Source: Azolla pinnata
Taxonomy: Eukaryota > Streptophyta > Polypodiopsida > Salviniales > Salviniaceae
DNA length: 60,030 nt
Assembly: GCA_037176905.1 (NCBI GenBank)
Contig: JBBBWG010001003.1
Coordinates: 48,684 to 108,713, forward strand
Direction: 5' to 3'
Shown: positions 1-11,989 of the stretch, one piece after another
Layout: each line of letters opens with the position of its first letter
Position numbering within the stretch: position 1 is the first letter of the stretch
Notes under the pieces: model-generated
Database searches by the model: none
Told to the model about the DNA's origin: nothing
The model's input: the letters and a program-made list of their open reading frames with translations, nothing else
Position numbers and translations under genes: made by a program

Positions 1-560
1 CTTAGGGCTCTGCTGAGGATTTAGGGTTTAGGGTTCTGCCAAGGATTTAGGAGGATTTAGGGTTTAGGGCTCTGCCAAGGATTTAGGGCTTAGGGCTTGC
101 TGAGGATTTAGGGTTTACGGTTCTGCCAAGGATTTAGGAAGATTTAGGGTTTAGGGATCTGCCAAGGATCTAGGGTTTAGGGCTCTGCCAAGATTTAGGA
201 GGATTTAGGGTTTAGGGCGGGATCTAGGGCTTAGGGCTCTGCTGAGGATTTAGGGTTTAGGGTTCTGCCAAGGATTTAGGAGGATTTAGGGTTTAGGGCT
301 CTGCCACGGATTTAGGGTTTAGGGCTCTGCCAAGGATTTAGGGTTAGGGCTCTCCCAAGGATTTAGGGTTAGGGCTCTCCCAAGGATTTAGGGTTAGGGC
401 TCTGCCGAGGATTTATGGTTTAGGGTTCTACCATGGTTTAGGAGGATTTAGGGTTTAGGGCTCCACCGAGGATTTAGGGTTTAGGGCTTTGTCAAGGATT
501 TAGGGTTTAGGGCTCTGTCGAGGGTTTTTTAAGATGGGTTTTGGGGTTTAGGGTTTTTTG
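1..560. repeat. Degenerate telomere-like (TTTAGGG) array
   Basis: Dozens of copies of TTTAGGG, mostly as GATTTAGGGTTTAGGG, are interleaved with the word CTCTGCCAAGG. The composite unit is irregular, roughly 30-50 bp. It is not a pure telomere: units are interrupted and diverged and the block passes into unique sequence near 560, so it is an interstitial or subtelomeric-type satellite derived from telomere repeat. The block touches the window edge, so its true extent is unknown. Confidence 0.85.
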
Positions 561-1366
561 CCAAGGGTTTAGGGTTTTTGGATTTAATCGAACAAATAAT
601 GAGAGAGATTAAGAAAGAAAGAAAGAAAAAGTATTAAGGGTGCTTAATCACACCCTTAATCACACCGACTAGTCCATCCAGGTTGCTGTACCACAGAATA
701 TTACCTTATACATAACAGTGTACTTGAGATAAAAACATATTATCAAGAATCTACTGCTAATAACAGACAGATAAGGAGGAGCATCAGAGGGATTAAGGGT
801 GTTCTAATCGCGGTCATTAGCGCATCTCTCGAGATGGAAAAGAACCAGAAATGTTGAAAATCGACTTATCAGGACCATCCAATGTTGAGAAATCATGTGG
901 GTTTTTCTGACCCAATCCTCCTGAGGTCGACTGTTTGTTTCGCTTATATTTGCCTGTAACTGTTTCTAATCGATTTGATCTTCGCCTTGGCTAATAAGAT
1001 TATGCCCATAACAAGATACAGATGAGACTGGTTTTGTGATCAATGTCATCGCTAGTCGGGCTTTGAGCTGTCCAGGCGAAGTTCCCTAAACCCTAAACCC
1101 TAAACCCTAAAAATTTAGTTGTGTCAGTAGAAGAGAAGCGTATCGCGCTTACAGATCATAAACTTACGCAAACGAATAATATCGTTGGATTTGTCGATTA
1201 TCGTCATCCCATCGGAAGTGTACTCTCTCTTTTTTTTTTGTTCTGTTTCTGTCTGTCGAAGTGAAGAACCTGTTGAATCCTCGCCACATCTATCGGACAA
1301 AAAGAAAAAATCACTCCCCTGAAGATGCAGGACATACAGGGATTTGCCCCCCCAGATAAAACACAT
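561..1366. other. Gene-free stretch with a short telomere motif
   Basis: No credible gene is visible. A GAAA run lies near 612-630, followed by words of the type CCTTAATCAC at 635-665 that resemble the tandem array at 14.6-15.7 kb. A short run of CCCTAAA heptamers lies at about 1086-1110. The open frame on the minus strand at 1124-1366 has no recognisable protein features. Confidence 0.5.
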
Positions 1367-1790
1367 GGAAAATTACGAGAAAACTCCTACTACTAAATGT
1401 GTTTTAATTACATTTTGATGCATACTACAATTAGAAATTATAAAGTAAACGCCCAGTTTTGACGCTAATCGATTTTAATCCCTAATCGAGCATCGATTCT
1501 ATCCTTCTCTTACTGACTGACCACTTCCGTCTATCTCTTCTCATGTTCATTGATTCATAATCTTCCCGGCGCTGTTTACTAACTGCATCCTGCTTCCTTC
1601 TGGTGTTTACTGCTCGATTCCCTTTACTATAGTCGATTGAACAGAATTTCATGATTTTTCAAGAATCTAATTAATTTGCGGTTACTCAGTTAATTACCTT
1701 TTTAGCGAGCGATAAAACCAAACGTTAATCTGTAATTTCTAAATCTTAGAAGGTGTTAAAAATGTAATCAATACTCCCTTTAGCTTTCGA
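1367..1790. mobile_element. Diverged copy of a MITE-like family
   Basis: The left part (GGAAAATTACG, then an ATTACATTTT word, AAACGCC, and GATTTTAATCCCTAATCG) and the right part (ACGTTAATCTGTAATTTC, GGTGTTAAAAATGTAAT) align in the same order and spacing with the intact 445-bp element at 45559-46003. There is no coding capacity. The termini are eroded, so the boundaries are approximate. Confidence 0.55.
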
Positions 1791-2382
1791 TCAGTCGTGT
1801 CGGTTGAACCCACAAAAAATCAAATCCGCCTTAATCCCAATGGCTGAATCGCGCTTATAAATAGCGATTTTCCCTGCCAGTTAAATTCGACGAACCGAAA
1901 GGGGCATGAATCAGGAGATGGATTAAGTTGTCATTATGGTGGTCATAATCTCCTGTTAATCCGCCGTCTATCTGCAAAGGCCCTTTCTGACCCCACACAG
2001 TGCCTTTTATCTTTGCTTAAAAGCACATGATTAAACCCAAAATCAGTGTTCGAGTCGTACAAATAATTGCGACGGGAATAAAGAAAAAAGGAACGAAGTC
2101 GGGATCTTATCTTCCCCCTGACAAGATATAATTCCCCGATCGAAATTATAAGACGATTGATATTAAACAAATTCAACCGTTTGTCGGATCGTTAGCGTAT
2201 TTTATCCCCCGATTCTACGCGTGAGATCGCACTGATTCTCGCGCTCGACGTAATCGTTTCGCTAATCTCGATCGCTTTCCTCTGTGGTTCGGTGATTAAT
2301 TACAAATCTTTGTCGGCTGGTTATGAACTTGAGACGATGGAAATTCTCATCTGACATCGATAATTTTCATCTAAATTTGATC

Positions 2383-2551
2383 ATTTGTTTTATCTCATTC
2401 TGTCGCTCCCTATAGTTCCGATAGGATTGACATTTCTCATTGAATTGATCATCATTTTTTTTTCTTATTATGTCCCTCCCTATAGTTATCATAGAAATCG
2501 AATTGATTCATATTTCCCATTGAATTGATCATCATTTCTATCTCATTACGT

Positions 2552-2583
<32 letters not shown>
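2383..2583. repeat. Short tandem duplication ending in (TA)n
   Basis: A unit of about 80 bp containing GAATTGATCATCATTT and CCCTATAGTT occurs about two and a half times. It ends in a TA dinucleotide run at about 2556-2582. This lies in the upstream flank of the gene that begins at 3649. Confidence 0.7.
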
Positions 2584-2585
<2 letters not shown>

Positions 2586-3059
2586 TCAACTTTGAATAGA
2601 ATACAAATGATTTTATATTGATGGGTTCAATATACTAATCTAGTGCTAAAAAATCTCAAAGTTTTTAACATTAAAATCTAGTGCTCAAGAAATTCTATTT
2701 ATCCTCATTCAATTATTCACATCCCACTAAACTATGCACCTATTTTTCTCCTTGGCTTAAAAGACTGATAATAGGATTTCTCTAAAAACCACCCAATCCT
2801 ACAATTTTAGCAGCATTAAATCCAATGGTTCATAATTCTCATTGATGGGTTTAATAGTAATCTAGTGTTCAAGAGACTCAATTTATTCCCATGGTAATCA
2901 AGGACATTTTCTCATTTACTTGCCCTCATTACATTCAAGAGATTCTATATTTCAATCTCATAATTACATTCAAGAAAACTCTATTCATGCAGTCTCACAA
3001 CCACATTCAGGAAAATCCTACGACCTTCCTCGAATTACAAGCAAGAAATCCGATTCGTT

Positions 3060-3228
3060 CATTCACGACAATCTAATGCCTTTCTCTGTCGAATCGGCAC
3101 TAATTCAATCTAATTTCATCGGTTCTGATGCATGGGTCTCTGAATTTGCAAGCAAGAATTACAACCTAATAATGCCTTTCTCTGTTGAATCAGCACTAAT
3201 TCAATCTAATTTCATCGGTTCTGATGTG
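3060..3228. repeat. Two-copy direct repeat, about 97 bp spacing
   Basis: The string ATGCCTTTCTCTGT and the following 40 or so bases, ending TTCATCGGTTCTGATG, occur at 3077-3131 and 3172-3226 with very few differences. It lies in the upstream region of the 3649 gene. The open frame that covers it (2920-3348) is an accident of the repeat. Confidence 0.75.
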
Positions 3229-3379
3229 AATTTAAGCTGTCATTTGAAGAGATCCTTGAGTGAAAAAAAGTCTTGGGTTTTTAGTTTAGTTTTTCTACAT
3301 TGTTTTAGAAGACTTGTTCTTTGGGCTTTCTCTTGTATTTGTTGTTAACACTGTATTTTTGTGGCACACGCTTTCTCTG

Positions 3380-3419
3380 CATCGCCATCGCCATCGCCAT
3401 CGCCATCGCCATCGCCATT
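3380..3419. repeat. (ATCGCC)n microsatellite
   Basis: Six or so head-to-tail copies of the hexamer CATCGC lie in the probable 5' leader of the gene starting at 3649. Confidence 0.9.
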
Positions 3420-3648
3420 TCCTGCGTTTCCTTTCCTTCTGTTTGCTTCTGCGCTTGTGAGCTCCATGTCCATGTCCATCGCCCCGCTTTGAGAGAATTG
3501 CTTCTCTGCCTCATCTTCTCGTTGCCCCACCAAAAAAAGCTTTTCGGCCTTCCTTCTCTTCTTCTCCTTCCTCCAAGCTTTCTTTCCCCTTCCGTCTCTG
3601 TTTCCTGCAGATTTGCCGCTCCATCGCCCCGCCACACCAAGCTTTTCC

Positions 3649-5761
3649 ATGGCGCTTTCCCTCCCGACCTTCCCCGCTTGGCTATGGAAAAACCCTAACA
3701 GCGATCCCGCCATGGATTCCTCTTCAAACCCGACCCCTACTACCCCGATCCCGAACCCCAACCCTAATTCACAGTACCTCACCCTGTCCTCGCAAGAACC
3801 GCAGCACACGATTCTGGATGGGGAAGCGGCCCACCCTCACCAGTGGATTACCCCTAACCCTAACCCTAACCCTAACCCTAACCCGAGCAGTAACCCTCTC
3901 TACAATCACAGCCACAGCCACAAAGCAGGGGAAGGGATCAAGAAGAATCTGTACGGGGCCTGGGGCCACAATTACGGGGAATTCCAAGCCTACAGCCTCC
4001 CCCAGAAGGAGCAGGTCTCTTATCCACAGCGGCGGAGGAAGCGGAGGCAGGCAATGTACAGGCCCCGCAGAATCCCGAGCTTCGACCTCGGGCTCGGCAT
4101 CGATCTTGACTTTGATCTTGACCGGGAGCTTGACCTGGTCCTCGTGCGATCCCCTCCGGGGTCAGATCACAACTGGTCGAGTGCCGAGTCGGAGGGCTCC
4201 GATTGGTCTGTGGGATGGTTCGAGCCCCACGCCCCGGAGTTCTGCAGCAGTAAAAGGGTAGATCGAAGCTATGGCGATGATGATGGCGGCGATAATGGTG
4301 GCGATGATGTCGATGAATCGGAGAACAGCTTTGCAGTTCTCGTGCCTTGTTATCGACCATCTCGAGCTCCGTCGGATATACCTTCCCATCTCGATTCTGA
4401 GTCGAAATCCCAGCTTTGGGCAGCAGTCCTTTCCAACATTGCCAATGATCCTCACCCAGGTAAAGAAGGGGAAAAAAAAAACACCCATCTTTCACTTACA
4501 CAGATCTGTTTTTTGGTTTTTCCTTTTCTTGAAAGGGCCCATTTGGGCTCGAATTTGGACAGTGCCGAGTCATAGCAGTAATTGGACTCGATTAGACAAG
4601 TCCAATTTCAGGTCATAACAGTAATTGGACTTGATTAGGCAAGTTGTGGGCTTATTTGGATTAGTGCTAGCCCTCTATGTGTTTTTCATGGGAGACCAAA
4701 GAATTCATGGGTTAGAACCATAATTGAACAGCATAAACGCAAGCGAATCCATTCGTTTGATTCGTTAACCTCACAAAAGATCACAATTTGGGATCTTTAC
4801 TTATGATCAACCCCCCTAGATACTGAACTTCCACCAGATTGGTAATAAAGGGTTGTTTTTTCCCCCGAAAATGTCTAGTTTTCCTTCATTGTGGGAAGCA
4901 TATGGGCTAATAGTAATCAACTAATTCAAAGAAGATCAATGAAGACAGAGAGAGTGTGAGGTTGGCAATCTGATTGTAGCATATTTATGGGGGTTGGAAT
5001 GCACTTGAGACGTTAGGAAATGCCCAAGAAACGTGCGTAGACAATAGCTGCCAAAAGACTATATTTTTGTGTACATGCCCACATGACCAGAGGTATCTGT
5101 TTACTTTGGTGAGCTTAATCATAAACGGCCATTAAAACTAGTCATTCTGTGCACAAATTAGCTGTGGGTATTTGAACCGAAATTTGTTGGAGTAGTGTAA
5201 ATAATAGTCTTTGTGGCTGATATATACACTACAATGAAATTTGACCCGAAAAGAATGATTATACGACAACAAAAATAAATAAAAATAAGATGAACTGATA
5301 CATAGTTGTTGTCCGCAAGTTATGTATACGGACTACAAGCTGATTGCACATACTCAACAACTTTTAATTGATCGGCTTCTCCACTTGTTCTTGTTCCTTA
5401 CTTCCATTATGGATCGACCACACAGTAAAAACTCCATTAACATTTTGCTTTGATTTAATAGCATCCGAAGCTCCATCGGCTTTGATTATGAATCTGATCA
5501 TACAGTAAAACATCTTTATCCATGGGTTGAATTCTCAGTCACCGCAGTGAAAGGGAAAAAGAGGATGGTCTTTTACATATGTATCTTGAGCTATATGGTC
5601 CATAAATTCTCCAGCATTCTCATCCATGCTTATGGCTATGTTGGTGCTCTTTCCTCTCTTCCCCAAATGTGACTTGCTGAAGTGCTGACATGGGATTCTA
5701 TTTGTTCATGGCAGGCACAAATCACTACCTACAACAGTGGCTTTCTTCATTGCAAGCCTAG
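3649..5761 (+). CDS. Conserved plant protein of unknown function, 2 exons
   Basis: Two exons, 3649-4459 and 5715-5761 (phase 1, donor CAG|GTAAAG, acceptor GGCAG|GC), give 285 residues. I chose the ATG at 3649 because the longer open frame upstream starts with TTG. The N-terminus is rich in Asn-Pro repeats. It is followed by a basic stretch, an alternating Asp/Leu stretch near residue 150, a segment reading SDWSVGWFEPHAPEF, an acidic Asp/Gly run, the core ENSFAVLVPCY, and a C-terminus ending LQQWLSSLQA from exon 2. The core and the WLSSLQ tail look like a conserved plant-specific family without known function. I cannot name a domain. No signal peptide or membrane segment is seen. The 1.26-kb intron holds nothing recognisable. 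Confidence is high for the gene model and low for any role. Confidence 0.75.
3851..3884 (+). repeat. Telomere-like CCCTAA hexamers inside coding sequence
   Basis: Five perfect CCTAAC hexamers lie in frame and encode an Asn-Pro repeat at about residues 68-78 of the 3649 gene. The unit is the hexamer, not the plant heptamer CCCTAAA. Confidence 0.9.
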
Positions 5762-6992
5762 CGATGTGGAGGTTCTCATTATTTCTGGATTGTGTGGTCC
5801 AACATCTTCAAATGAACTTTAGCTCATTCGCTCAACAGAAGAATCTATCGGTTGGAAACATCTTGATCAGCTTAGATTTCATTGATGTATTGCCAAAGGA
5901 ATCTCTCTATGGGGGTTCACTACTACCATTTTTTGTACATAAGATGTGCTAAGAGGAAAACCTCGCAATAGGATAAACTAGGATTAGAAGCTCGATTAGT
6001 GGTGTAAATAGACCGTGTAAGTGGATTTCCTATATGATGTATGGGTATTACCATTTTACATGCTTTTTTGTACATAGGTTTTCGAGGAGGGTGAAAGTTC
6101 TCTTCTCCACTAGGGAAAAGCAAAAGCAGTAGTAGATATCAGAGTAGTGTAAAATAGACAGTTGTTTGCTATGAGTGCCTATCAAGATAGTTGGAAGATT
6201 GACACCCACATAATGTCATGGTAGCACTATGTATGATAGCTGCACAAAGTGCTCCAATTTGTGGGCCTGCCTCTAAATTTGTAAATTTGGATCTGTTCAA
6301 GAACTCGGTCTCTATTAATCACGAGTTCGTGTTCCCCTATGAATTGGAAAGGTGAATGGGCTAAAATTTTCTATTTTGTATGCATTTAGCATTGATAATT
6401 TCCCTATCAAAATGGCCGATAACATTTTAGAAATGCATCTTCTGCAGTTCCTTACCTTCATCATTGTGCTTCCTTATCTTCGCACATTTTATGAAGCAAT
6501 GTTTGCTTTGCAAGCCAAAGTTCATCAAACCACTTGTCAAATAAGATTATACTCGCATTTGCTTCTTGGCATGTAATGCTTATAACAAAACAGCAAATTT
6601 GTTGGAATCCAATCAGCAAAAGTCGATTGTGTATATTCATCAATATTGAAATAAAAAATGTTGTATAGATGCATCACGTTGGTTTCTCAGCTGCAAAACA
6701 CTACAATTGCTTACAAAACTGAATGGATAATAGTGTACATCCACTTGTTCATCTTTTGGAGTCGATACATACATACAAGGTGCTCTATGAGCATTGAGCA
6801 TTGTCAAAAGAAATGTACAATGAGTAGTGAAAATTGCTCTTGGGCCTTGGCTTTGGCACGTAATCCAAGGCTTAAGTGGTTAGAAGATGGTAATATCATC
6901 ATAATAATGAATGGCGAGGTCATATAACTCGTGGATCTCTTCGTTGCATTGTGTTTTGATGTGTTCAATCACTTCTATATCCATTGTTATCG
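5762..6992. other. Intergenic space between two convergent gene ends
   Basis: This lies between the stop codon of the plus-strand gene and the stop codon of the minus-strand HPAT gene, so it should hold both 3' UTRs. It is AT-rich with short unconnected open frames only. I see no further gene. Confidence 0.6.
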
Positions 6993-9900
6993 TTACTCTT
7001 TCCAACGTGGTAGATTAGATGTTGCTTCATTTATCATTTTCACCAAGGTAACCTGAAACCAATACGACAACTTTTGTCAGCAATCAAACCCTCTCAAATT
7101 TCAACAAAGATTTAGTAAGTCAAGACTATTCAGAATACGCAAACTCTCCGAAAACAAACACGGCATGCATCACATGCACAGTCAGCAAAACAGGCTTCGA
7201 AATAGGTGTAAATTTAGACAGGTTTGATCTTCAAAAAAGAAAAAAAAAAGGAGCTGGCATTGATCATGAACAGAAGCAAACTAACAAGAAAACTCGAAAA
7301 TAGACAAAGAGAAAGTTGTGAAGTCTTGTTGGATCTGTCACGAGGACATGGTGAAAAATAAACAGTAAAAAGAATGTTTGTTATAGTATATTGAAGAGCT
7401 TACCACACTTTCTGGAACACCTGGAGGAGGGAGTGGAAGGTTTCTTGGAGGAGCTTCCAAAAGATATGATCTTTTATCAAATCGCCATTCACCAATCTTC
7501 CCATATGTCAAGACCCCCTGTCAAATAATATTCAACCTTTTCTTTAGCCTCTTCATAGTTCTCTGCTAATTTCATTTCTAGTTATATACAGTTAAAATTT
7601 TTTAATGAAGATATCTAGCATTCTAGAAAATTTGTAACACCTTCATAGTGTAGTCGCAACCGTATGTGTAATGTATGATATACGCATCTCCAACATCGGC
7701 ATCCCACGGAGGCTGAAATACCAAGAGAAAATGCGTTTTACTTCAATTTTTTTTAAACAGCCTTAACGAAGAGGCTTTCTTCAGGGTGAGATTTTTTAAG
7801 AACATACCCAAAGTTTCATTTGTGCATACACAAATTGATTACGAAATCAAGGATGCAAGATTCCACGAGCATGAAACAAGATATATATTAGAAGATACTA
7901 TATTACAAGAAACTCAACTGATCAAGGCCTGATAGGATGTAAAATAATATGTCATGTGATGGTGCACACAAAACACCGCCATCAAAATGTTTAGCATCAA
8001 ATGTGAGGCATGTAATATGTTTCTAACCATGTGCAATAGGAACACTGATTGCTTCATTTCATCCTGGATCCAAGAGATAAGATGGTAAGAACTTAGAAGA
8101 TCAACACCAGGAGAAAAGCCTGCTCATGATTCAGTGGAAGCTGGCCAGGTTATAACATAAGACATTACGATTGTATGCTTCAGCATGCAAAATGCACATG
8201 TAAAGCTCAAGATTGACAATGTTTCTCTGTGTTCAGATATGAAATCTTTATGGATCCAAGCATTATGAATCTATTCACCTGGATCATGAAGTCTTTTCTC
8301 AAAGTGTGCCGAATCCCATGTCTGGCTGAGGCAACGGCATATGCATACCTAAAGAAAGAGAGAAGAGGCAAAACGTCAGAATTAAAAGCACTTCTATTTC
8401 TTGTGCTTGCATCAGTTGAATTTCCAATGCCTACATTTCCAAAACCCAACCAAAAGATTTATCCGCATCTGAATCAGCTTTCATTTGCAACGAGATGTTC
8501 ATCCATGTTGATGCGATCTTCTCGAGTTGAGACTGTAATATAGCTCCAAAAAAATAAACATACATCAATATATCTACATACACACATTGTTTTTTCTTGG
8601 GTCAGATTTTCCGGGCTTCAGCTCTTTAAAGATTTACTCTTTTTACCTTTAAGCTTTTTCTTACTCCCTTTCCCTAAAGGTTTTCTTAAAGGCCTACTTT
8701 AAAGATGAACATGAGGACATTCATTCACTCGCAGACGCACACACATGCATACTTTCTTAATTACAGCAAGAGAGCTCCCAATCGGATCGATAGAGGAGTA
8801 TTGTGTGAGTGTGTGTATCATGTTTGTCCTCTATAAAATGTAGTTTCACCATGCACTCTATCATCTTTCACAACACATAAATCTTCCATCTAATCCTTTC
8901 TTATTTTATCTTTTCCTAAAGTTTTTTTCCCCTACATATGATGTGATATACACCCATTTAATTCTATATTTTGTCTCATGAGCCAGGCTGGCTTCAGTGT
9001 ATCTTTCTTTCGTTCATTCATTCTTCTATCTTTCTTTTACCAGACATTGAACATGAGCACTTTCATTCACTCAATTACAAATGCATACTTTCTTGATGAT
9101 TGCAGGAGAGTTTCCAATTGGATCTATCGAGGAAATTGGCCCCATTTTCTCTGGATAAAATTTCCGTATCACATTCTCAAACTTCGTTGCATTTATGTAG
9201 AAGAATGGGTACGCGGCTGGAGCATCTTCTGCCGCTAGATTTGGTAGTGGTCTTAGAAACATGTGGTCAGGTTCAGCCATCATAATGTATCTGCAAGTTG
9301 AATGATAGAAAATAGATGAATTTGTTTATAGATATGTGACCCTAAAAGTAATGGCAGTTTACATGATAAACTGACTGAAGAAAGATATACTGACAACTTA
9401 CTCTTCTTCAATTGCAGCATTTTGTAACCATTGCACAAAGGCCCAAGGACGATTCAACACCACGTAACCCTGGCAAATTTTAGGGTATATAACAGTGTTA
9501 AAATGTGACCAAAATGCCAGAAGATGTGAGAGAATATTTAAGGGAAAGTAGACAAAGAACAATGATAGAAACAAAGCATGTAGAACTAAAAGTCTCTCGC
9601 AATGCAGGAGTCGTGAATAAAGACTAGAAGTGCAAAGCATGAGACTTTCGAGTCGGAAAAGATGAACTCACAAAGGCTTTTCTTTTATTTCATTGATGGG
9701 AAAAAGAAAAGAGAAATCCAGAAAGTGAAATTCAGCTTTTCATACCACGCAGAATTTTCAAATCTGCATATGCACAATAACATGCACAAACACATCTAGA
9801 TAAAGAAAGTAATAGGATCAGACACAAATGAGCAATAAAGTGGTCAATGATGGATATAAGTCTTACATTTCCTGAACCCACTCTTGACTTCATTAGCTCC

Positions 9901-11229
9901 TCAGTATTCATATGTGTGATGTTTTAAAGCCGACATTGATTTCCTTATTATATGTTATGTCATGAAACTGCCCTAAATTGCTTCCCTGCATGTTCGCTCC
10001 TAATTATGTTATGAACAATAACAGACAACAGTTCACTCCTAATCCTTCAATTTAGGTAAATTGTTATATGCAGTGCTAGTCAAAATTACCCATACCAGCT
10101 GTTAAACAGCTTTAAGCATTGCTCACATATACATAGCATTGCGGGAAGTTGCCATGAAAAGCACCACAAGCTTGACTGTTTGCTGCACTATAAATCACCT
10201 AAGGCTCAAATATTATCATCCTATACCAGAACTACCCAAGTCCTGAATGTCGATGCATTGTATTAGATCTACAAATCATGACTGCTAATATGTCGTACTT
10301 AATTACCCAAACCTTAAATGCTAATGTACTGTAATACAATTTCCAAATCATCAACTTTAATGTATTTATGCAAAATCATCCAAATCGTGAATGTTGATGT
10401 AGCACCCAAATCTTTAACGTTAATGTGTTGTACTAAACGTCCTAAATCATCGGTGTTAATGTATTGATACAAAATCATCTACCACATCATGAATGTTGAT
10501 GTGGCATGCTAAATCACCCAAACCATGAATGCTAACATACTTAAACAAGATCATCCAAATCATGAATGTTTGTGTAGCAGCGCAAAAGCACGACCATTTT
10601 TGTCTCCTTTCTCACGAATTTAGAGAAGATTGAACAACCCAACTACCCATAAAGCATTACATGTTTACCTGGACAAAGCATTACATGTTTACCTGGTCCA
10701 TTCCAGCCGGGAGCTCTTCAACGACAGAGGTAGGGATTTCGTCCATGAGATCATCGGGTCTCCCAGAGTGGAGAATCCGCGTGAAACCACCCATCTCTGA
10801 TCCAGCCTGGTCTCGGAATCGCCTATACCAGTAGTACATTATCCTACATTGCCACTGATTGTATGGCGAATCTGATGAGGTGAGAGCCACATGGAAGAGC
10901 CTTTTTCGCTGCTTCATCGTCTTTAGATTTGGCCTAGTTTCTTCTCCATCGTCATCTAATCTGCTACTGAGCTGTCCAGGATCAAAGGGCTTTTCTTGAC
11001 GGTTAGTAGTTCTGTGAGGATGATGATGATGATGGGATTCAGAGAAAGTCCTGAGGAAGAGTCCGGAGACCATATTGATGCTGGGCCCAAATATGTCATT
11101 GTCATCACTATCGCTGCCATGATGCTGCAATGATGTCATCGTCGTCATGAAGAGGATGTTATATGACCCGGCAAGAGCAGCTGCCCCAGCAAGAATCAAG
11201 AGGAACAAAATCATAGCCCTGCTTGCCAT
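6993..11229 (-). CDS. HPAT: Hydroxyproline O-arabinosyltransferase (HPAT, GT95), 8 exons
   Basis: HPAT enzymes add the first L-arabinofuranose to hydroxyproline of extensins and small secreted peptides in the cis-Golgi. The minus-strand exons are 11229-10693, 9469-9402, 9290-9089, 8532-8435, 8348-8279, 7712-7641, 7517-7404 and 7052-6993. All junctions are GT-AG and in frame, giving 406 residues. Residues 6-26 form one hydrophobic segment, the expected type II signal anchor. A His-rich, acidic stem follows, and the conserved catalytic region starts at LFHVALTSSDSPYNQWQCR (about 111). Family blocks continue through GGFTRILHSG, GYVVLNRPWAFVQW, MAEPDH (about 206-211), FFYI, SIDPIGNSP, FGWVLEMYAYAVA, YTYGCDYTMK and TYGKIGEWRFDKRSYL. 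The C-terminus is PPPGVPESVVTLVKMINEAT, followed by 8 residues. Arabidopsis HPATs are about 360-370 residues; the excess here lies in the stem. The substrate protein cannot be read from sequence. Confidence 0.95.
8701..8806 (-). pseudogene. Partial duplicate of HPAT exon 3 end inside intron 3
   Basis: The minus strand encodes SSIDPIGSSLAVIKK followed directly by a GTATGC donor. This parallels SSIDPIGNSPAIIKK|GTATGC at the end of true exon 3 (9089), about 340 bp away. Flanking intron sequence (GAACATGAG and TTCATTCACTC words) is duplicated as well. No acceptor or upstream half of the exon is visible, so it is probably an inert remnant. Confidence 0.75.
10230..10590. repeat. Decayed 40-bp-scale minisatellite in HPAT intron 1
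   Basis: The phrase CCAAATCATGAATGTTGATGT with variants recurs about every 40-60 bp through this stretch of intron 1. Copies are diverged and of unequal length. Confidence 0.6.
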
Positions 11230-11489
11230 TATGGATCACTCGTAGTTTATACATATAAACCAGATGTATTGCAGATAGATGACATCGGCTTGAGCCAAGA
11301 AATTATCTAGAAGAAAAACAAGAATGGGATTGGGAGACAAAACTAACGGGGAGAAGAAAGGCAAGATTTGAATCTGGAATAAGCATCGAGAATTAAGGAG
11401 AAGCAATTACAAGTTAGACTGGGGGAGGAAAGATGAGAAAAAGAAGGGGATTCCACAGCGAGAATAAATACAGATATTGAGCAAGACGT

Positions 11490-11885
11490 AAGGAGAAGAA
11501 GAAGAATGAATGAATGAATGAATGAATGAATGAATGAAGGCGCTTTGGATACGGATATGAAGCGGGCTTAGGGTTTAGGGATTCGCATCCAGAGATACAC
11601 AGACATATGGACAGATTGCTGGATCGATGGGTAGATAGTATAGGTAGATTGTGAAGAAGCGACGCAACGAGGAGCCGGAAAAGACAGAAGGAGGAGAACG
11701 GAGCGGGAGCCAGGAGCAGAGGTCCGTGAAGAGATGGGAGATGTATGTGTATGGCGATGGAGCGGAGAGCAGAGAGCTGTTCAGCTCGCGGAATGGAGAA
11801 GAAGAAGAATCAGAAGAAGCAGCAGCAAAACACAAGAAGAAGAAGAAGAAGGAAGAAGAAGGAAGAAGAAGAAGTCTTTTGTGGG
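11490..11885. repeat. Microsatellite-rich HPAT upstream region
   Basis: A (GAAT)n run at about 11503-11537, a short TTAGGGTTTAGGG motif at about 11568-11580, and GAA/GAAGAA runs at 11800-11875 lie upstream of the HPAT start. Open frames here on both strands are low-complexity shadows. Confidence 0.7.
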
Positions 11886-11989
11886 CGCTTTTGTAGGCAA
11901 AAAAATGCACACACAAATTCGATGGAGGCGGTTCACACGGAACAAAGAAGAAATGTGTGTAAAAATACAGTGTAAAAAAACATAGAGAT

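Noticed and set aside
1..560. True chromosome end
   Set aside because: The repeats are degenerate, interrupted by a spacer word and followed by unique sequence and ordinary genes. The window alone cannot show a terminus.
3305..3809. Minus-strand frames of 111 and 154 codons opposite the 3649 gene
   Set aside because: Shadows of a GC-rich leader and exon; they include the (ATCGCC)n run read as Ala/Met or Gly/Asp repeats.
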